The notes under the pieces: model-generated
Told to the model about the DNA's origin: nothing
The model's database searches: none
The model's input: the letters and a program-made list of their open reading frames with translations, nothing else
Shown here: positions 32,801-43,695 of the stretch, piece by piece
Layout of the letters: each line of letters begins with the position of its first letter
Numbering within the stretch: position 1 is the first letter of the stretch
Program-made: the position numbers and the translations under genes
Assembly: GCA_019426215.1 (NCBI GenBank)
Contig: CM033403.1
Span: 2,867,001 to 2,931,000, forward strand
Source of the DNA: Buddleja alternifolia
Lineage: Eukaryota; Streptophyta; Magnoliopsida; Lamiales; Scrophulariaceae
DNA: 64,000 nt
Direction of reading: 5' to 3'

Positions 32801-34269
32801 TCCTGAACTGCTTCTTCGAGTTCTAAATCGATAAAAAAAGTTATTGGATCAGCACGAATTGGGATATTTAGTTCTTCAAGAGTGTTGAGAACATAATGAA
32901 TATCTGCTTCACTTGGTGCTGAAAGAGTTTTTATCCTAGCGTTAGAGACTAACGAGGAAAGGATAGACTAATTTGCTTAGCAAATACTTACCCTGGACAT
33001 TGGAAAGCCTCTCAGATGGAGAAACGGCTTGAGGATCTGAGCTGACTTCTGGAACAGCGTCAGAAGGAGGAACACTTGCTGACTCTCTAAGCGCTGATTT
33101 TGCTGTAGCACTAGAGGATGCTGCGGGAGTAGAGTAGGAGTACGCCTTCGTGCAAGTGGTACTTCTTCGTCTACTGCTTCCTCTTCTTCCTCGGGAACGG
33201 AGAAGGTAAGCGTTGGAGGAGGCGATGGAGATTTAGGAAGGGGAGAAGGAATCTTTTGCTTCTTTTTGAGCTCCGGCTTCTTCTTCTTTGGTTCAGGTTT
33301 CTGTTTCTTTGCTGACTTGGATGGCTCAGTGACTTTGAGAACTATCTTTCTCTTAGGTCGCTTGACCACCACTTCTTCAGAGGACGAGGATGATGATGAA
33401 GAGGAAGACGCTGGATCTTCATCATCACTGCGAACAACTCCTTCGGCTTGGAGTCGCTGACGCTCTTCTTTGGGAACCGCTGCTCCACCATGTTTTCGAT
33501 GTTTGAGCATTCCACTAATAATCTTTCTGCTGTAGAATTTGGTCGCTGGAATCTTTGTGCCAAAAGATTTTGTATAACCGCAAGCACTAAGAATACGACT
33601 TAGCACAATCCCATAGGGCTTGGGATTCACTGACTTGGCCATCGCTGCCTTCAAGCGATTAAAAACGTAGAGAGACCAGTTAACTTTTAACTTGGTCAGA
33701 ATGGCCACCATCATCTTGTACTGAACGTTTGTGACTTTATCGAATGTCCCTTTTCTGCATTCGATCATTTTTGAACATAGATCAGCGAGAATAACGTATT
33801 CGCCCTTCATATCGTTTTTCTTGAAGTTCGGCTCATACGCAGTATCAACATCTTCTTTCTTTATCAACTCCCAGACTTTTGTAGCATCTCCGAGAGTGAC
33901 GTTTTCTACCTCAGTGCCATCATTGGGCAGAATCGGCAATGAAGATATCAAGGAAGGAGTGAGAACAAAGGTCTCTTTAGCAAAAGGGAAGTCGCAGGAT
34001 ATGGAAGTTCCGTCTTCAGAAATCTGGGCATTGTTGAAAAAATAGAGAGATTCTTCTTCAAAGTAGTTGAAATGAGTAGTGATCATACCTCTCAAACCAG
34101 ATTCTTGAACGAGTGGAAGAACCGTTCGAAGAGCAAAGTTCTGGTTCTCATAAAGGTAATCCTAGTTAATCAAAAATCCGGCGTTAACCGTAACTGGTTT
34201 TTCAGTACGGGAAGTTTTTCCGGTGTCAGACTTGGATGATTTTGAAGATTTTGAAGCTTTGGGTGCCAT
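29889..34269 (-). pseudogene. B1 accessory gene: three-exon gene between pol and 3' LTR, now broken
   Basis: Exons by splice signals: 34269-32992, 32918-32739, 32655-29889, with introns of 73 and 83 nt. Donors are G|GTAAGT and G|GTAAGC; acceptors are TTTCAG and TATCAG after T-rich tracts. Both introns are phase 1, as in B2. Exon 1 encodes a 210-residue globular region (FAKETFVLTPSL, YGIVLSRIL, similar in style to the putative plant transposon protein/Transposase_32 domain; inference) followed by a serine run, a Lys-rich stretch and a Pro-rich linker. Exon 2 is acidic. Exon 3 has a conserved core (PHMGDWNKNPDEEDL, EYRRRG, EALGPLWVI), a coiled coil near 30540-30370 and a conserved end (KKMLTKKRKPRYY). 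Damage: TAG at 34164-34162, a frameshift near 33100, TGA at 32107-32105, stops near 30755 and 30645. No transmembrane segment or signal peptide is evident, so it is not an obvious envelope protein. Confidence 0.75.
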
Positions 34270-34384
34270 TGCTGAAAGTTGGAAGCTTTTGAAGGAATGA
34301 GAAAAGTTCTTGACTTTAGAGAGAAATAACTTTTACAGTAAAAGAATTTGGAAGTGATAAAGGTTTACCGTAAAGTTTTTGAAA

Positions 34385-34396
34385 GGTTTAAATAGG
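34385..34396 (-). promoter_or_regulatory. TATA-type promoter of the B1 accessory gene
   Basis: Minus strand CCTATTTAAACC, about 120 nt upstream of the accessory ATG at 34269. B2 has the same box (CTATTTAAACCC) about 130 nt upstream of its accessory ATG. The expected transcript start is about 30 nt downstream, leaving a short CT-rich 5' UTR. Confidence 0.6.
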
Positions 34397-34924
34397 AGGC
34401 AAAAATAAATCCTCAGTTGGTAGATGAATGACACATGTACAGAAGTTAATGACAGAAGGAATCTGAACCGTGTACACATAGCTTCGGATGTCAAAAAGTG
34501 CGGTAAAATAGGGTAGTATAATATTTTTCGTGTCCGCAGTTACTTTTTGAAAACGTTTGAGAAAATTTGAAATTTTCAGCGTGAAATACACGCGCCTGAT
34601 AGTACACTGACACACACGTTTCCTTTAGTGATGAAAACTATGCATGAATTTTTGAAAAAAAAGAAAAATCAATCGCTTGGATTTATAAAAGATGACTTTA
34701 TTAGATATTGATTTTGTCATGCATAAAAGGATAAGCGCTAGTGATCAATGCTTAGGATTAAAAGTCATTTTTGATCACAGTCGCTTGATATATTGAGATA
34801 AGTACAATTTTAATGTTCCCCGTAAAATTGATGACTCATTTCAAAATTTTTGATAAACTCTTTAGACATAAACAAAGGTGGATTCCCCCTAGATTTTATG
34901 CCTATAAATATGATGTTTTATGAT
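34397..34924 (-). other. spacer between B1 pol and accessory promoter
   Basis: AT-rich, no ORF seen. It would contain upstream promoter elements of the accessory gene; no specific site is recognised. Confidence 0.5.
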
Positions 34925-37780
34925 TTAAGCGTTTAAGTCAATCATACCTAATTCACTTCTCAGAGTGAGAAAGCGTTGTTCGTTGAGCGCTTTGGTGAAG
35001 ATATCTGCCAATTGTTTGTCAGTTCCGATGAAATGCATGGAGATATCTTTCTTTTGAACATGGTCACGCAAGAAATGGTATCTAATGTCAATGTGTTTGG
35101 TTCTAGAATGAAGGACAGGATTTTGGGTCATAGCTAAAGCGCTTTGGTTATCACAATGGATTGGGGTAGGACCTAGGATTGTTCCATAATCTCTAAGTTG
35201 TTGCCCCATCCAAAGGATTTGTGCACAACAGCTTCCAGCGGCTACATACTTTGCCTCAGCGATAGAAGTCGCTATGGATTGTTGTTTCTTGCTATGCCAC
35301 GAAACTAGTCTATCACCTAGAAATTGACATGTACCACTAGTACTCTTTCTATCTATTTTGCATCCTGCAAAATCTGCGTCTGAATAACCAATTAGTTCAA
35401 AAGGAAAGTCCCGTGGACACCATAAGCCCACATTTTGTGTGCCTTTTAGGTATTTAAGGATTCTCTTGGTAGCATTTAAGCGTGATTCTCTAGGATCAGA
35501 TTGAAATCGTGCACACATGCATACCGAAAACATAATATCAGGTCCACTAGCAGTAAGATAAAGAAGTGGTCCAATGATACCTCTATAGTTAGTGATATCG
35601 ATTTTCTTCCCACTTTCATCTTTATCTAACTTAAGCGTTTGGCTCATTGGAATTTTTGAAGATGATGCATTTTGCATACCAAATTTCTTAATCATATCTT
35701 TAGTATATTTAGCTTGGTTTATAAATATTCCATTAGTGAGTTGTTTAACTTGTAATCCTAAGAAGAAAGTTAATTCACCCATCATGCTCATTTCAAATTG
35801 ATCTTGCATCATTTTCGAAAATTTCTCACACAATCGCTTATTTGTAGAGCCAAATATAATATGATCAACATAAATTTGGACTAAGAGAATATCTTCATTA
35901 TGGGTAATTTTAAATAACGTTGTATCAACGCTGCCTTTTGAAAAGCCTTTACCAATAAGGAAGATAGAGAGAGTGTCATACCATGCTCTTGGTGCTTGTT
36001 TAAGGCCATAGAGTGCCTTATCCAATTTGTAGACCATACTCTTGCCATGGTTGTTGATGAATCCTGGAGGTTGCTCCACATATACTTCTTCTTGGAGTTT
36101 ACCATTCAGGAAAGCACTCTTCATGTCCATTTGGTATACTGTGAACTTGTTGAATGTGGCAAACGCTAGGAACATCTTAATCGCTTCAAGACGGGCTACT
36201 GGGGCATATGTTTCATCAAAATCAATTCCCTCTTCTTAACAATAACCCTGAGCGACTAATCTGGCTTTGTTTCTTATAACAATGCCATCTTCATCCATCT
36301 TGTTCCTAAAAACCCATCTAGTCCCAATAACTCCTTGGTGAGTTGGTCTTGGTACTAGTGTCCAAACCTTGCTTCTCTCAAAATGGTTAAGCTCTTCTTG
36401 CATTGCTTCTACCCAACTTGAATCACTAAGCGCTTCATCCACTTTCTTTGGTTCCATTTGAGATAGGAAGCTTGCGAACATGGCCTCATTAATTGTAGTG
36501 GACCTAGTTCTAACAGGTGCTTCAATATCTCCAATCACTAGCTCTGGTGGATGGTCTCTAAGCCATTTGCGGTCTGGTTGGAACGGGTTGAGAGACTCTT
36601 GGTTGTCAATCGCTCGATTCTCATTTATCTCTTGCGTAGATGCTGCATCATACATATCATCACCAAGATTGATTCGTGACGCTTGTTGGGTGAGATCTTC
36701 AATTCGTCCCTTCCACAACTCATATGGAGTCTTCTCATGTTGCTTGTTAATCATACACCGGTTCTGAGTGTAGCAAGCTGTGTTGATGGCTTCGGCCCAA
36801 AACCTTTGAGCAGCTTGGACTCTGCTAACATCGTCCTTGCGGCTTCTTTAAGTGTTCTGTTCCGTCGCTCGGCAACTTCATTATGTTGAGGTGTTCTAGG
36901 AGCAGAATACTAATGAAGTATTCCTAAATCTGTACAAAACTTCTCATTCTGTTCCTCTATCGCTTCTCATTCTCGTCACCCTTAGATCTTTTGAATTTTG
37001 CAATTGACGAATTAGCGCTGTGAGCTTGACACTAGTTTCATCTTTGGTTGCTAGAAATTCTACCCATGTATAGCGAGAGAAATCATCAACTATTACTAGC
37101 GAGTACTTTTTACCACTAACACTCATGATTTGAGTAGGACCAAACAAATCTAGATGCAATAGTTCAAGAACTCTAGAAGTAGATAGACATTGTTTCTTTT
37201 TAAAAGATGATTTAACTTGTTTACCCATTTGGCATGCATCACATAAGCGATTTTTCTGAAAGGAACCCTTAGGTAATACTTCTACAAGATTTAGCGATAT
37301 TAACTGAGAGATTGCCTTGAAGTTGAGGTGATTCATTTTTCTATGCCATAAGCAACCTAATTCATTTTGACTTATAGCAACAAAACATGTGGGGTTGTTA
37401 TCAGATGTAGAATCCCAATCTACTAAATACACATTGTTTGTTCTTTTTCCTCTTAATTTAGTAGACTTAGTCTTAGCGTCGTTAACGTAGCAGAAGTCGC
37501 TTGAGAATTTTACCTCAAAGCCTTTATCACAAAATTGACTAATGCTTAACAGGTTATGCTTAAGACCCTCAACGTAATATACATCACTGATCATGATGTT
37601 CCCCCTATGCATGATACCTATACCTTTGGTTTTACCTTTGGAGTTATCACCGAGTATAACTTGAGGACCGTTGGTAGCTTGATAGTTGACTAGAAGATTT
37701 TTGGAACCAGTCATGTGTCTTAACGATCCACTATCAATGTACCAAACTGAAGTATCGGTGCTGGCTCTAGGTACCTGCAT
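34925..37780 (-). pseudogene. pol pseudogene of B1
   Basis: Minus-strand order: protease (YIDSGSLRHMTGS, about 37720), GAG-pre-integrase (LWHRKMNHLNFKAI, CDACQMGKQVK), integrase, RT and RNase H. 37780-36944 is open; a premature end falls at the integrase GTE motif. The QQNGVAE region is frameshifted, and after YELWKGR (about 36708) about 80 codons present in B0 and B2 are missing. RT continues at 36754-36236 and 36175-34925 after a TAA at the CQEEG motif. The RT active site reads YVDHIIFGS instead of YVDD, and the RNase H AEAEY motif reads AEAKY. The pol ends [12 protein letters not shown]. Confidence 0.9.
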
Positions 37781-37997
37781 TTAAAGGACAATTCTAATTC
37801 TTCTTAGGTACCCATGTTGTTTTGGGTCCTTCAGTGTTAGTAACTTTGGTTTGAATTAGAACTTTAGGAACCCATATTTGCCTAGTCTTGATTTTAGGAA
37901 TACTGGCCTTCTTAGGTTTCACATCGTGTTGTGTGTGCTTTTTGGGTGTGTAATAATATCCTCGATTATAATAGTAGTCATAATCATAGTCATAGTC

Positions 37998-40010
37998 TTA
38001 ATCATCATAGTATCGATAATATGATCTTGACTGTCTTGGATATGGACGCTGGTATTTCCTTGGCGCTGGCTTGGGTTGAACTTTTGGTGCTTGACGCTTA
38101 GCGCTTGATTCACAGTGCTTAGGTTTATCCTTAGCCTTTTGAGCGTTTGGATGAACCTTTCTTTGTGAATCATTTGCCTTTGTCTTTCCCTTGCCTGAGT
38201 CAGCTTTAGCTTTCTCATTTGGCCTCGTACCGTTGTTGCTTGGTTCATTCAGCGTTTGACTTTGTGAACTTTTCTCAACAAAGAGAACACCCTTTCCTTT
38301 GTTGTTTGCCGTAACATTAGATTTATTTGGTTGTTTACCGAATTTATTGCATCCTAAACCGGTCTTTTCACCAAATAATCTAGTTACCTCAGTCACATTA
38401 TCCAAGTTTCTAGAAGCTTTTGATAATGATGAGACGAGCTGCTCTGATTTGGCAAGTCTAGCGATCAGATCAGCTTCTCTCTTGACTATTATATCAAGAT
38501 CATTTTTTAATTGAATAATTTCACTCTCAAGCAATTGGTTCTTCTCAATGCACTGTTGCTGAACTCGCAACTCCGCTCTGAGCGTCACTTTATCTCTTGT
38601 GAGTGATGAGATAATAGCGACATCATTTTGATATATTTTGGCAGCTTCTTGACATTCATTGTAGTATTCTTTGACTTTGTCAAGTAATTCATCATACGAA
38701 AGAGGAATTGATAATTCATTGATTACCTCTGGTAGCGAGTCGTCAGACGCTTCATCATCTCTTGCCATAAGATAAATCAACGCTGAGTCGCTTGTAGGCT
38801 CATCATCACTGCTTTCATCTGATGATTCCAAATCCTCTTCAGGTGCGGAGAATGATTCAGATTCTGCTAGCAAACCTTGTTGGCGAAGGTTGCTCCTGAA
38901 TTGGTTTCTATCCGCATAGTCTTGCCTTGAGGGCTTTGACACATTTGGATAAGGGCAATTTACCTGGTAGTGCCCTGGTTTCCTGCAATTATAACACAAA
39001 TTAGTTTTCATTTTATGTTCAGTGGATAATCGCTTCGAGACTACTGGCGCTGAGAGATTTTGAGTAGGGGACGGAGGCGCTTTGTATGGAACTGGTGCTA
39101 CTGGTTGAGGTGCAGAGTACACTGGCGCTTGATACTGTGGCACTGGAGCAGGGAGAGGATTCTGAAATGACGTTTGTCTGATAGGATTTCTCTTTTCATA
39201 TCTTAGAAACTTTTTGAATTTCTTGACCAATAAAGCCATTTCCTTTTCTTCATTTGATTCCATAGTTTTAACCTCACTAACCGCTTTACCCTTGCTTTTG
39301 GTTGTAGTGATTAAAGCTCCTGATTCAGTCGCTGAAGTCGATGTGTCGCTGACTTCACCCAATTCGAACTCAAATGCCTTTAACTCTGAAAAGACATGCT
39401 CTGGAGTAAGAGTCTCCAATGTCTGTGATTCTCTCATAGCAACAATCTTAATTAGATACTTGCTTGGAAGACTTCTGAAAATCTTGTTGACCATTTCCTT
39501 GTTGGTCAATTCCTTGTCTAATAACGCTAACTCTGTAACGAGCAAAGTAAACCTTGCGTCCAATTGTTTTAGTGTCTCATTGGGCTGCATCTTGAAATGC
39601 TCAAATCTTTGCATGGCTATGGAAAGCTTATTCTCCTTCATTTGTGCTGATCCTTCACACACTATAGCCAACTTATCCCATATTTCTTTGGAAGTCTTAC
39701 ATTGCTTGATCTTGTTGAACAATGCATCGTTGTCTCCTAACACTGAGTAAAGTGCACTTCGTCCAACATTATCTAGATTTGCTCTTTTTCGATCCTCAGG
39801 CGTCCATTCTAACTTAGGTTTCTCGACATAACCATCTGGAGTAGCCTCGATTGCTCCAGGGGCTCGAGTTACAACTTTCATAATCTGAATGGGACCACCT
39901 GTAATTACATCACACATTTCACTATCGCATGAGCACAAGTAACCGAATGCTCTAAGTTTCCAAGAATCATAATTTGACTCTACCAACTTAGGCATTTTGT
40001 TGAAGGCCAT
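37998..40010 (-). pseudogene. gag of B1 (long open frame)
   Basis: The ATG at 40010 (MAFNKMPKL) matches the B2 start; an upstream in-frame ATG at 40079 is less likely. The frame is open for about 670 codons: UBN2-type gag core (residues about 1-210), Pro/Gln/Ala-rich linker, zinc knuckle CYNCRKPGHYQVNC (near residue 320), acidic serine-rich part, coiled coil (about 430-530) and a basic Tyr-rich tail. A TAA near 37998 interrupts the DYDYDY tail before the GYYYTPK segment that should lead into protease. It may still make most of a Gag; it is labelled pseudogene because of the tail stop and the dead element. Confidence 0.8.
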
Positions 40011-40114
40011 AATGAGATGTTTTTTAAAGAGAAAATTTAAAGCGACTAAGTTCAAAAACAAATGGATTTGAACAAGCAATTATGCTCAGAAATGCTTAGG
40101 TTTCTAATTCAACC

Positions 40115-40126
40115 GCTCTAATACCA
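40115..40126 (-). promoter_or_regulatory. primer-binding site of B1
   Basis: Minus strand TGGTATTAGAGC just after the 5' LTR; one mismatch from the iMet-type TGGTATCAGAGC that B2 retains. Confidence 0.85.
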
Positions 40127-40128
40127 CT

Positions 40129-41620
40129 TGATGGTCCTAAGTGGCATACGAAAGGGTCTAGAAGGGGGGGGGGGGTTGAATAGACCCTGAAGTCTTTTTA
40201 GACTTCAAAAATTTCGTGTTACTTTTCAAAGATCTGAACGCTTGGAAGGCTGAGCGCTTGGGTCAGGCGCTTCAGTAAAGATAACTTAGACTTAGTGAGT
40301 TTAGCAACTTACCAAAGTAGGGTAACGCTTAGATCACTTAATCACGGTTAGCACAACGGAAAATATTTTTAGCGTTTTTTAGATATTTTAATCGCTTTAC
40401 AATTTTACTTGTCTTTTAGAATAATGTAATATGACAGATATAAGACAGTAAAATATAAATGACACAATAATTTGTATGGTTCACTGGGTGATGTAATCCC
40501 AGCTACGTCCTTCTTCTCTTTTTTCACTTGGAGGAAATTACTAAGATGATTATCAAAGAATCACACAGAATCTTCTACAAGATAGTAAAGAATGAAAATG
40601 ATCTCGGGCTCCTTGATCACACAGATTTCAGCACCAATGAAGATCGTCTTCTACAAGCTTCTCTCATTCAGAAATACTGCCTGTAATGAGTTTCAACAAC
40701 TTTTCTCACTCAGATGAAAGGTTGAGGTTTTTGTCACAAGGATTTGTTTGTATTTGGGAAGATCAAACAACTTAGAATATCTCAATGGGAATTTAGGTTT
40801 CTTCTTTGGAAGATGTTTGAGATATTTGTGACTGTCTGGAATGTAGATAAAAAGCTTGAAGGAATTTTGGCTATGGAGTTTTCTAAGCTTTTTCTTGTGT
40901 ACGTAATTTTCTTTCGTAAACGTTTTGTACCGTACTTTTTAGTGTCTGCTGAAGGTAAGGTATTTATAGGCAATTCTTGGGATCTGTCCGTTGGACACAT
41001 GTAGGAGCGTGCCTTTCAAGCAGCGCATGATTCTACCTAAAGCCTGACATTCCTGAAAAACTGCTGGCACCGATTGGATGGTAGCAGCTATAAACTCTGA
41101 AGTCCAGACAGTCTGGTCAAAAAGGTGGCTTGTTCACAGGTCACAGTAGCTTATCACATTTAATGCTCTTATCAGGCATTTAATGCATTTGAATTTATTT
41201 CCCATTGGAAATAAATGTCTGTTGAATGATTGCATTTAAGTCCTTCGTGACTTGAGGATTTATTACAGGTGAATTTGTCATTAGTCGCTTAAGTGCTTTG
41301 AGCGCTTGATCCATAAATCCTGAAAGAGGTCCTTTAGCGTTTGACGGACGCTAAGAAACAAATCTTCATCTCTGGTTGACTTCAGACGCTGATCTTCAAC
41401 TTCTTCTCTAATAGACTCACCTAGAATTCTATTAGCGATTCAGTGTCTAATACTTAGTCTAAAACCTACAAAGATAAAAATTACAAGCCTAAACAAAATT
41501 ACAAACTTTCAAACGTTTAAACAATGATCTATGGAAAACATAAACTTACATTTTATTCGGGGTCTAACATTGAATCCTATCTTATCATCATCAAAACATC
41601 TAACATGAAATTTCCTAACA
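40129..41620 (-). repeat. 5' LTR of B1
   Basis: 1492 bp, minus-strand TGTTAGGAAATT to GGACCATCA. Near its 3' (U5) end, plus-strand 40154-40188, arms AGGGTCTA and TAGACCCT flank a poly-G run, followed by a GAAGTC/GACTTC hairpin. Confidence 0.92.
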
Positions 41621-42203
41621 TTAGTCGATTTCAAGCAAACCCTGGTAAGGAACATTGGATAGCTGTGAAGAATATCCTAAAGTATCTGAAAAGATCTAAG
41701 GATATGATTCTCACCTATGGAAGTGGTGACCTGAGGGTGGACGGGTACACTGATTCGGATTTCCAATCTGATGTTGATAACCGGAAATCCACCTCGGGAT
41801 TTGTATTTACTCTAAATGGTGGAGTGGTGTCTTGGAAAAGTTCCACGCAGACTCCACCACAGAGGCTGAATACATAGCTGCCTCGGAAGCAGCTAAAGAA
41901 GTTGTTTGGATTAGGAAGTTCGTTGAGGAACTTCAAGTGGTTCCTAGCATAAAGCTCTCATTGCCACTTTATTGTGACAACACCGGAGCTATAGCGCAAG
42001 CGAAGGAACCTAGGTCTCACAATAAATCCAAACACATAGAGAGGAGATATCACATCATAAGAGAGATCGCTGCACGAGGTGAAATAGCTGTTCAGAAAAT
42101 AGCCTCAGTCGACAATGTCGCTGATCGATTAACCAAGCCATTGGCACAGGCGGTGCTGGAAAAATATCTCGAAAAGATGGGTATTAAATACCACAACAAA
42201 TGA
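41621..42203 (+). pseudogene. pol pseudogene of A2, part 2 (RNase H)
   Basis: Resumes directly after B1: FQANPGKEHWIAVKNILKYL, then the RNase H motifs YTDSDFQSDVDNRKSTSG, STTEAEYIAASEAAKE, LYCDNTGAIAQAKEP and the terminal KPLAQAVLEKYLEKMG. A one-base deletion near 41845 separates the two frames (SWKSS / DSTTEAEY). The first five bases are the right copy of the ttagt target duplication. Confidence 0.9.
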
Positions 42204-42224
42204 CATTGAGTGCAAGTGGGAGAT

Positions 42225-43690
42225 TGTTAGAGTATATGCCCTCGAATGCCATAAAGAAGATAGATTTATAGGGCATAAACATTGTAACTAAACTATGGTT
42301 TTTCTATTCATATAAGGCAATTGATTGTTGTTTTCTTATAGGCATTTATAAGGTGTGAATAAACAACGTAAAGTCCTTGATGACAAGACGAACCTTCTAC
42401 CTCCTATGGGATAGGAGGAAAGACACTAGAATGGTTTGACCCTTGACATCTAAAAGGATTCACAAGTTTAAGAAATATTGATTGGGCATCAATAGTGAAT
42501 AAAGACTTGTATGATGTAAGTTTCGACAGAGAAAGTGCCAGTCGTACACTTTGGAAATGACAGTGGGAACTTATATTATAGACGTGTCAGTTGGACTGAT
42601 ATGTTCGAACACGGCTCGCATCAGTTCATCACATGGGTATTCACTCATTGACAGTCAATGATGAAACTGATAAGTAGTGATAGGTACGTGTGAACCTCTG
42701 ACCTGAGAAATCGAGTTGAAGATGTACTTGTGACATCAAGTCTGTCATTAGAGTAGTTAGATTCAAATCACCTGTTGGTGGAATCGACCTCGAAGTGCGA
42801 CTTGATGGGCAAGTAGCATTGTTAACTGATTTGCAATATGGAATTTATTCTCTCATAAGTGAATGAGTAAAATATCCTATGCGATCATGAATAAGTGAGG
42901 ATGAAAGTCTTTGGCCAAAGCATTTAAATACCTCGACTTATTATGAGCTTAGACATATGGTCAAGTTATACGAGTTTGACTTTAAACCATGACTCTTACT
43001 TGACTGGGATATAAGAATAAAAGGTTTATACACGTACGGTATTCACGGCGTAAAGGTTTGGAAATGATCCTATTCATTCGTTCTCAATTGGGTTACGGTG
43101 TGAGCCACGATGCCGTAATTAATTAATTAATTATTGGATAATTTAATTAATTAATTAAATTAATGACTTAATTAATTTCTTGGAGAAATTGAATTATAAA
43201 TTAATTAGGAATTGAATTAATTGGATTATCAATTTATTTATTTGATAAATAAATTATCCGATTAATTAATTAGCAAGCAAGACGAAAGCCCGAAGGCTTC
43301 CGAGCCCACTAAAGGGCGGCCAAATAGACGCCCAAATTGGGCTCTTGCATGCTAGGGTTATTGTTTCATAATGATATAAATATATCACAAGGTGAAAAAT
43401 AACACAAGGCAACTTACATAACTTTCTCTCCAAGAAAAAGTCTCCCACCTCTCTCTCTCTCTAGCCGTCTTTGACAAGGAAGAACGGAGGAGTTTTTCAT
43501 TTTTGATTCCGGCGTGACGAATTAGAGACGTTGGCAAATTCGGCGTTAGAGAAAAGGATCACGTTCAGAAATCAACATACGCGAGAACGGTAATCTTTCT
43601 ATACACAATTAAACACGAGGATTAGAGATGATTCGGGTTTTGGGAATTAAATTTACTTTCCGCTGCGTTTTATTCGAATAATTCCCAACA
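42225..43690 (+). repeat. 3' LTR of A2
   Basis: TGTTAGAG to TTCCCAACA, 1466 bp, preceded by the polypurine tract tgcaagtgggagat (42211-42224). It lacks about 138 bp present in the 5' LTR: the segment between gtgagccacga and tgccgtaatt. Confidence 0.92.
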
Positions 43691-43695
43691 CAAGA
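43691..43695 (+). repeat. target-site duplication of A2, right copy
   Basis: caaga, second copy of 21622-21626. Confidence 0.9.

Larger units (their letters stand above)
28452..41620 (-). mobile_element. B1: full-length family-B (Sirevirus-like) copia element with accessory gene
   Basis: 13.2-kb element on the minus strand: 5' LTR 41620-40129, iMet-type primer-binding site, gag, pol, a 5.3-kb region with an accessory gene, polypurine tract, and 3' LTR 29639-28452. The 5-bp duplication ttagt matches. The coiled-coil gag tail, the pol ending [12 protein letters not shown] and an additional gene between pol and 3' LTR fit the Sirevirus lineage of Ty1/copia. Pol and the accessory gene have stops and frameshifts. 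Confidence 0.92.
21627..43690 (+). mobile_element. A2: full-length family-A Ty1/copia element, interrupted by B1
   Basis: 5' LTR, iMet primer-binding site, 2-kb leader, gag, pol and 3' LTR in copia order (integrase before RT), with a matching 5-bp target duplication. B1 (28452-41620) is inserted between RT and RNase H. Without B1 the element is about 8.9 kb. Several stops, a frameshift and an integrase deletion make it defective. The lineage within copia is not settled by eye (Tork/TAR-like text). Confidence 0.92.

Noticed and set aside
29640..34924. Calling the accessory region of B1 an envelope gene
   Set aside because: No signal peptide or transmembrane helix is readable, and the region is spliced in prediction; only the position resembles env-like ORFs of Sireviruses.
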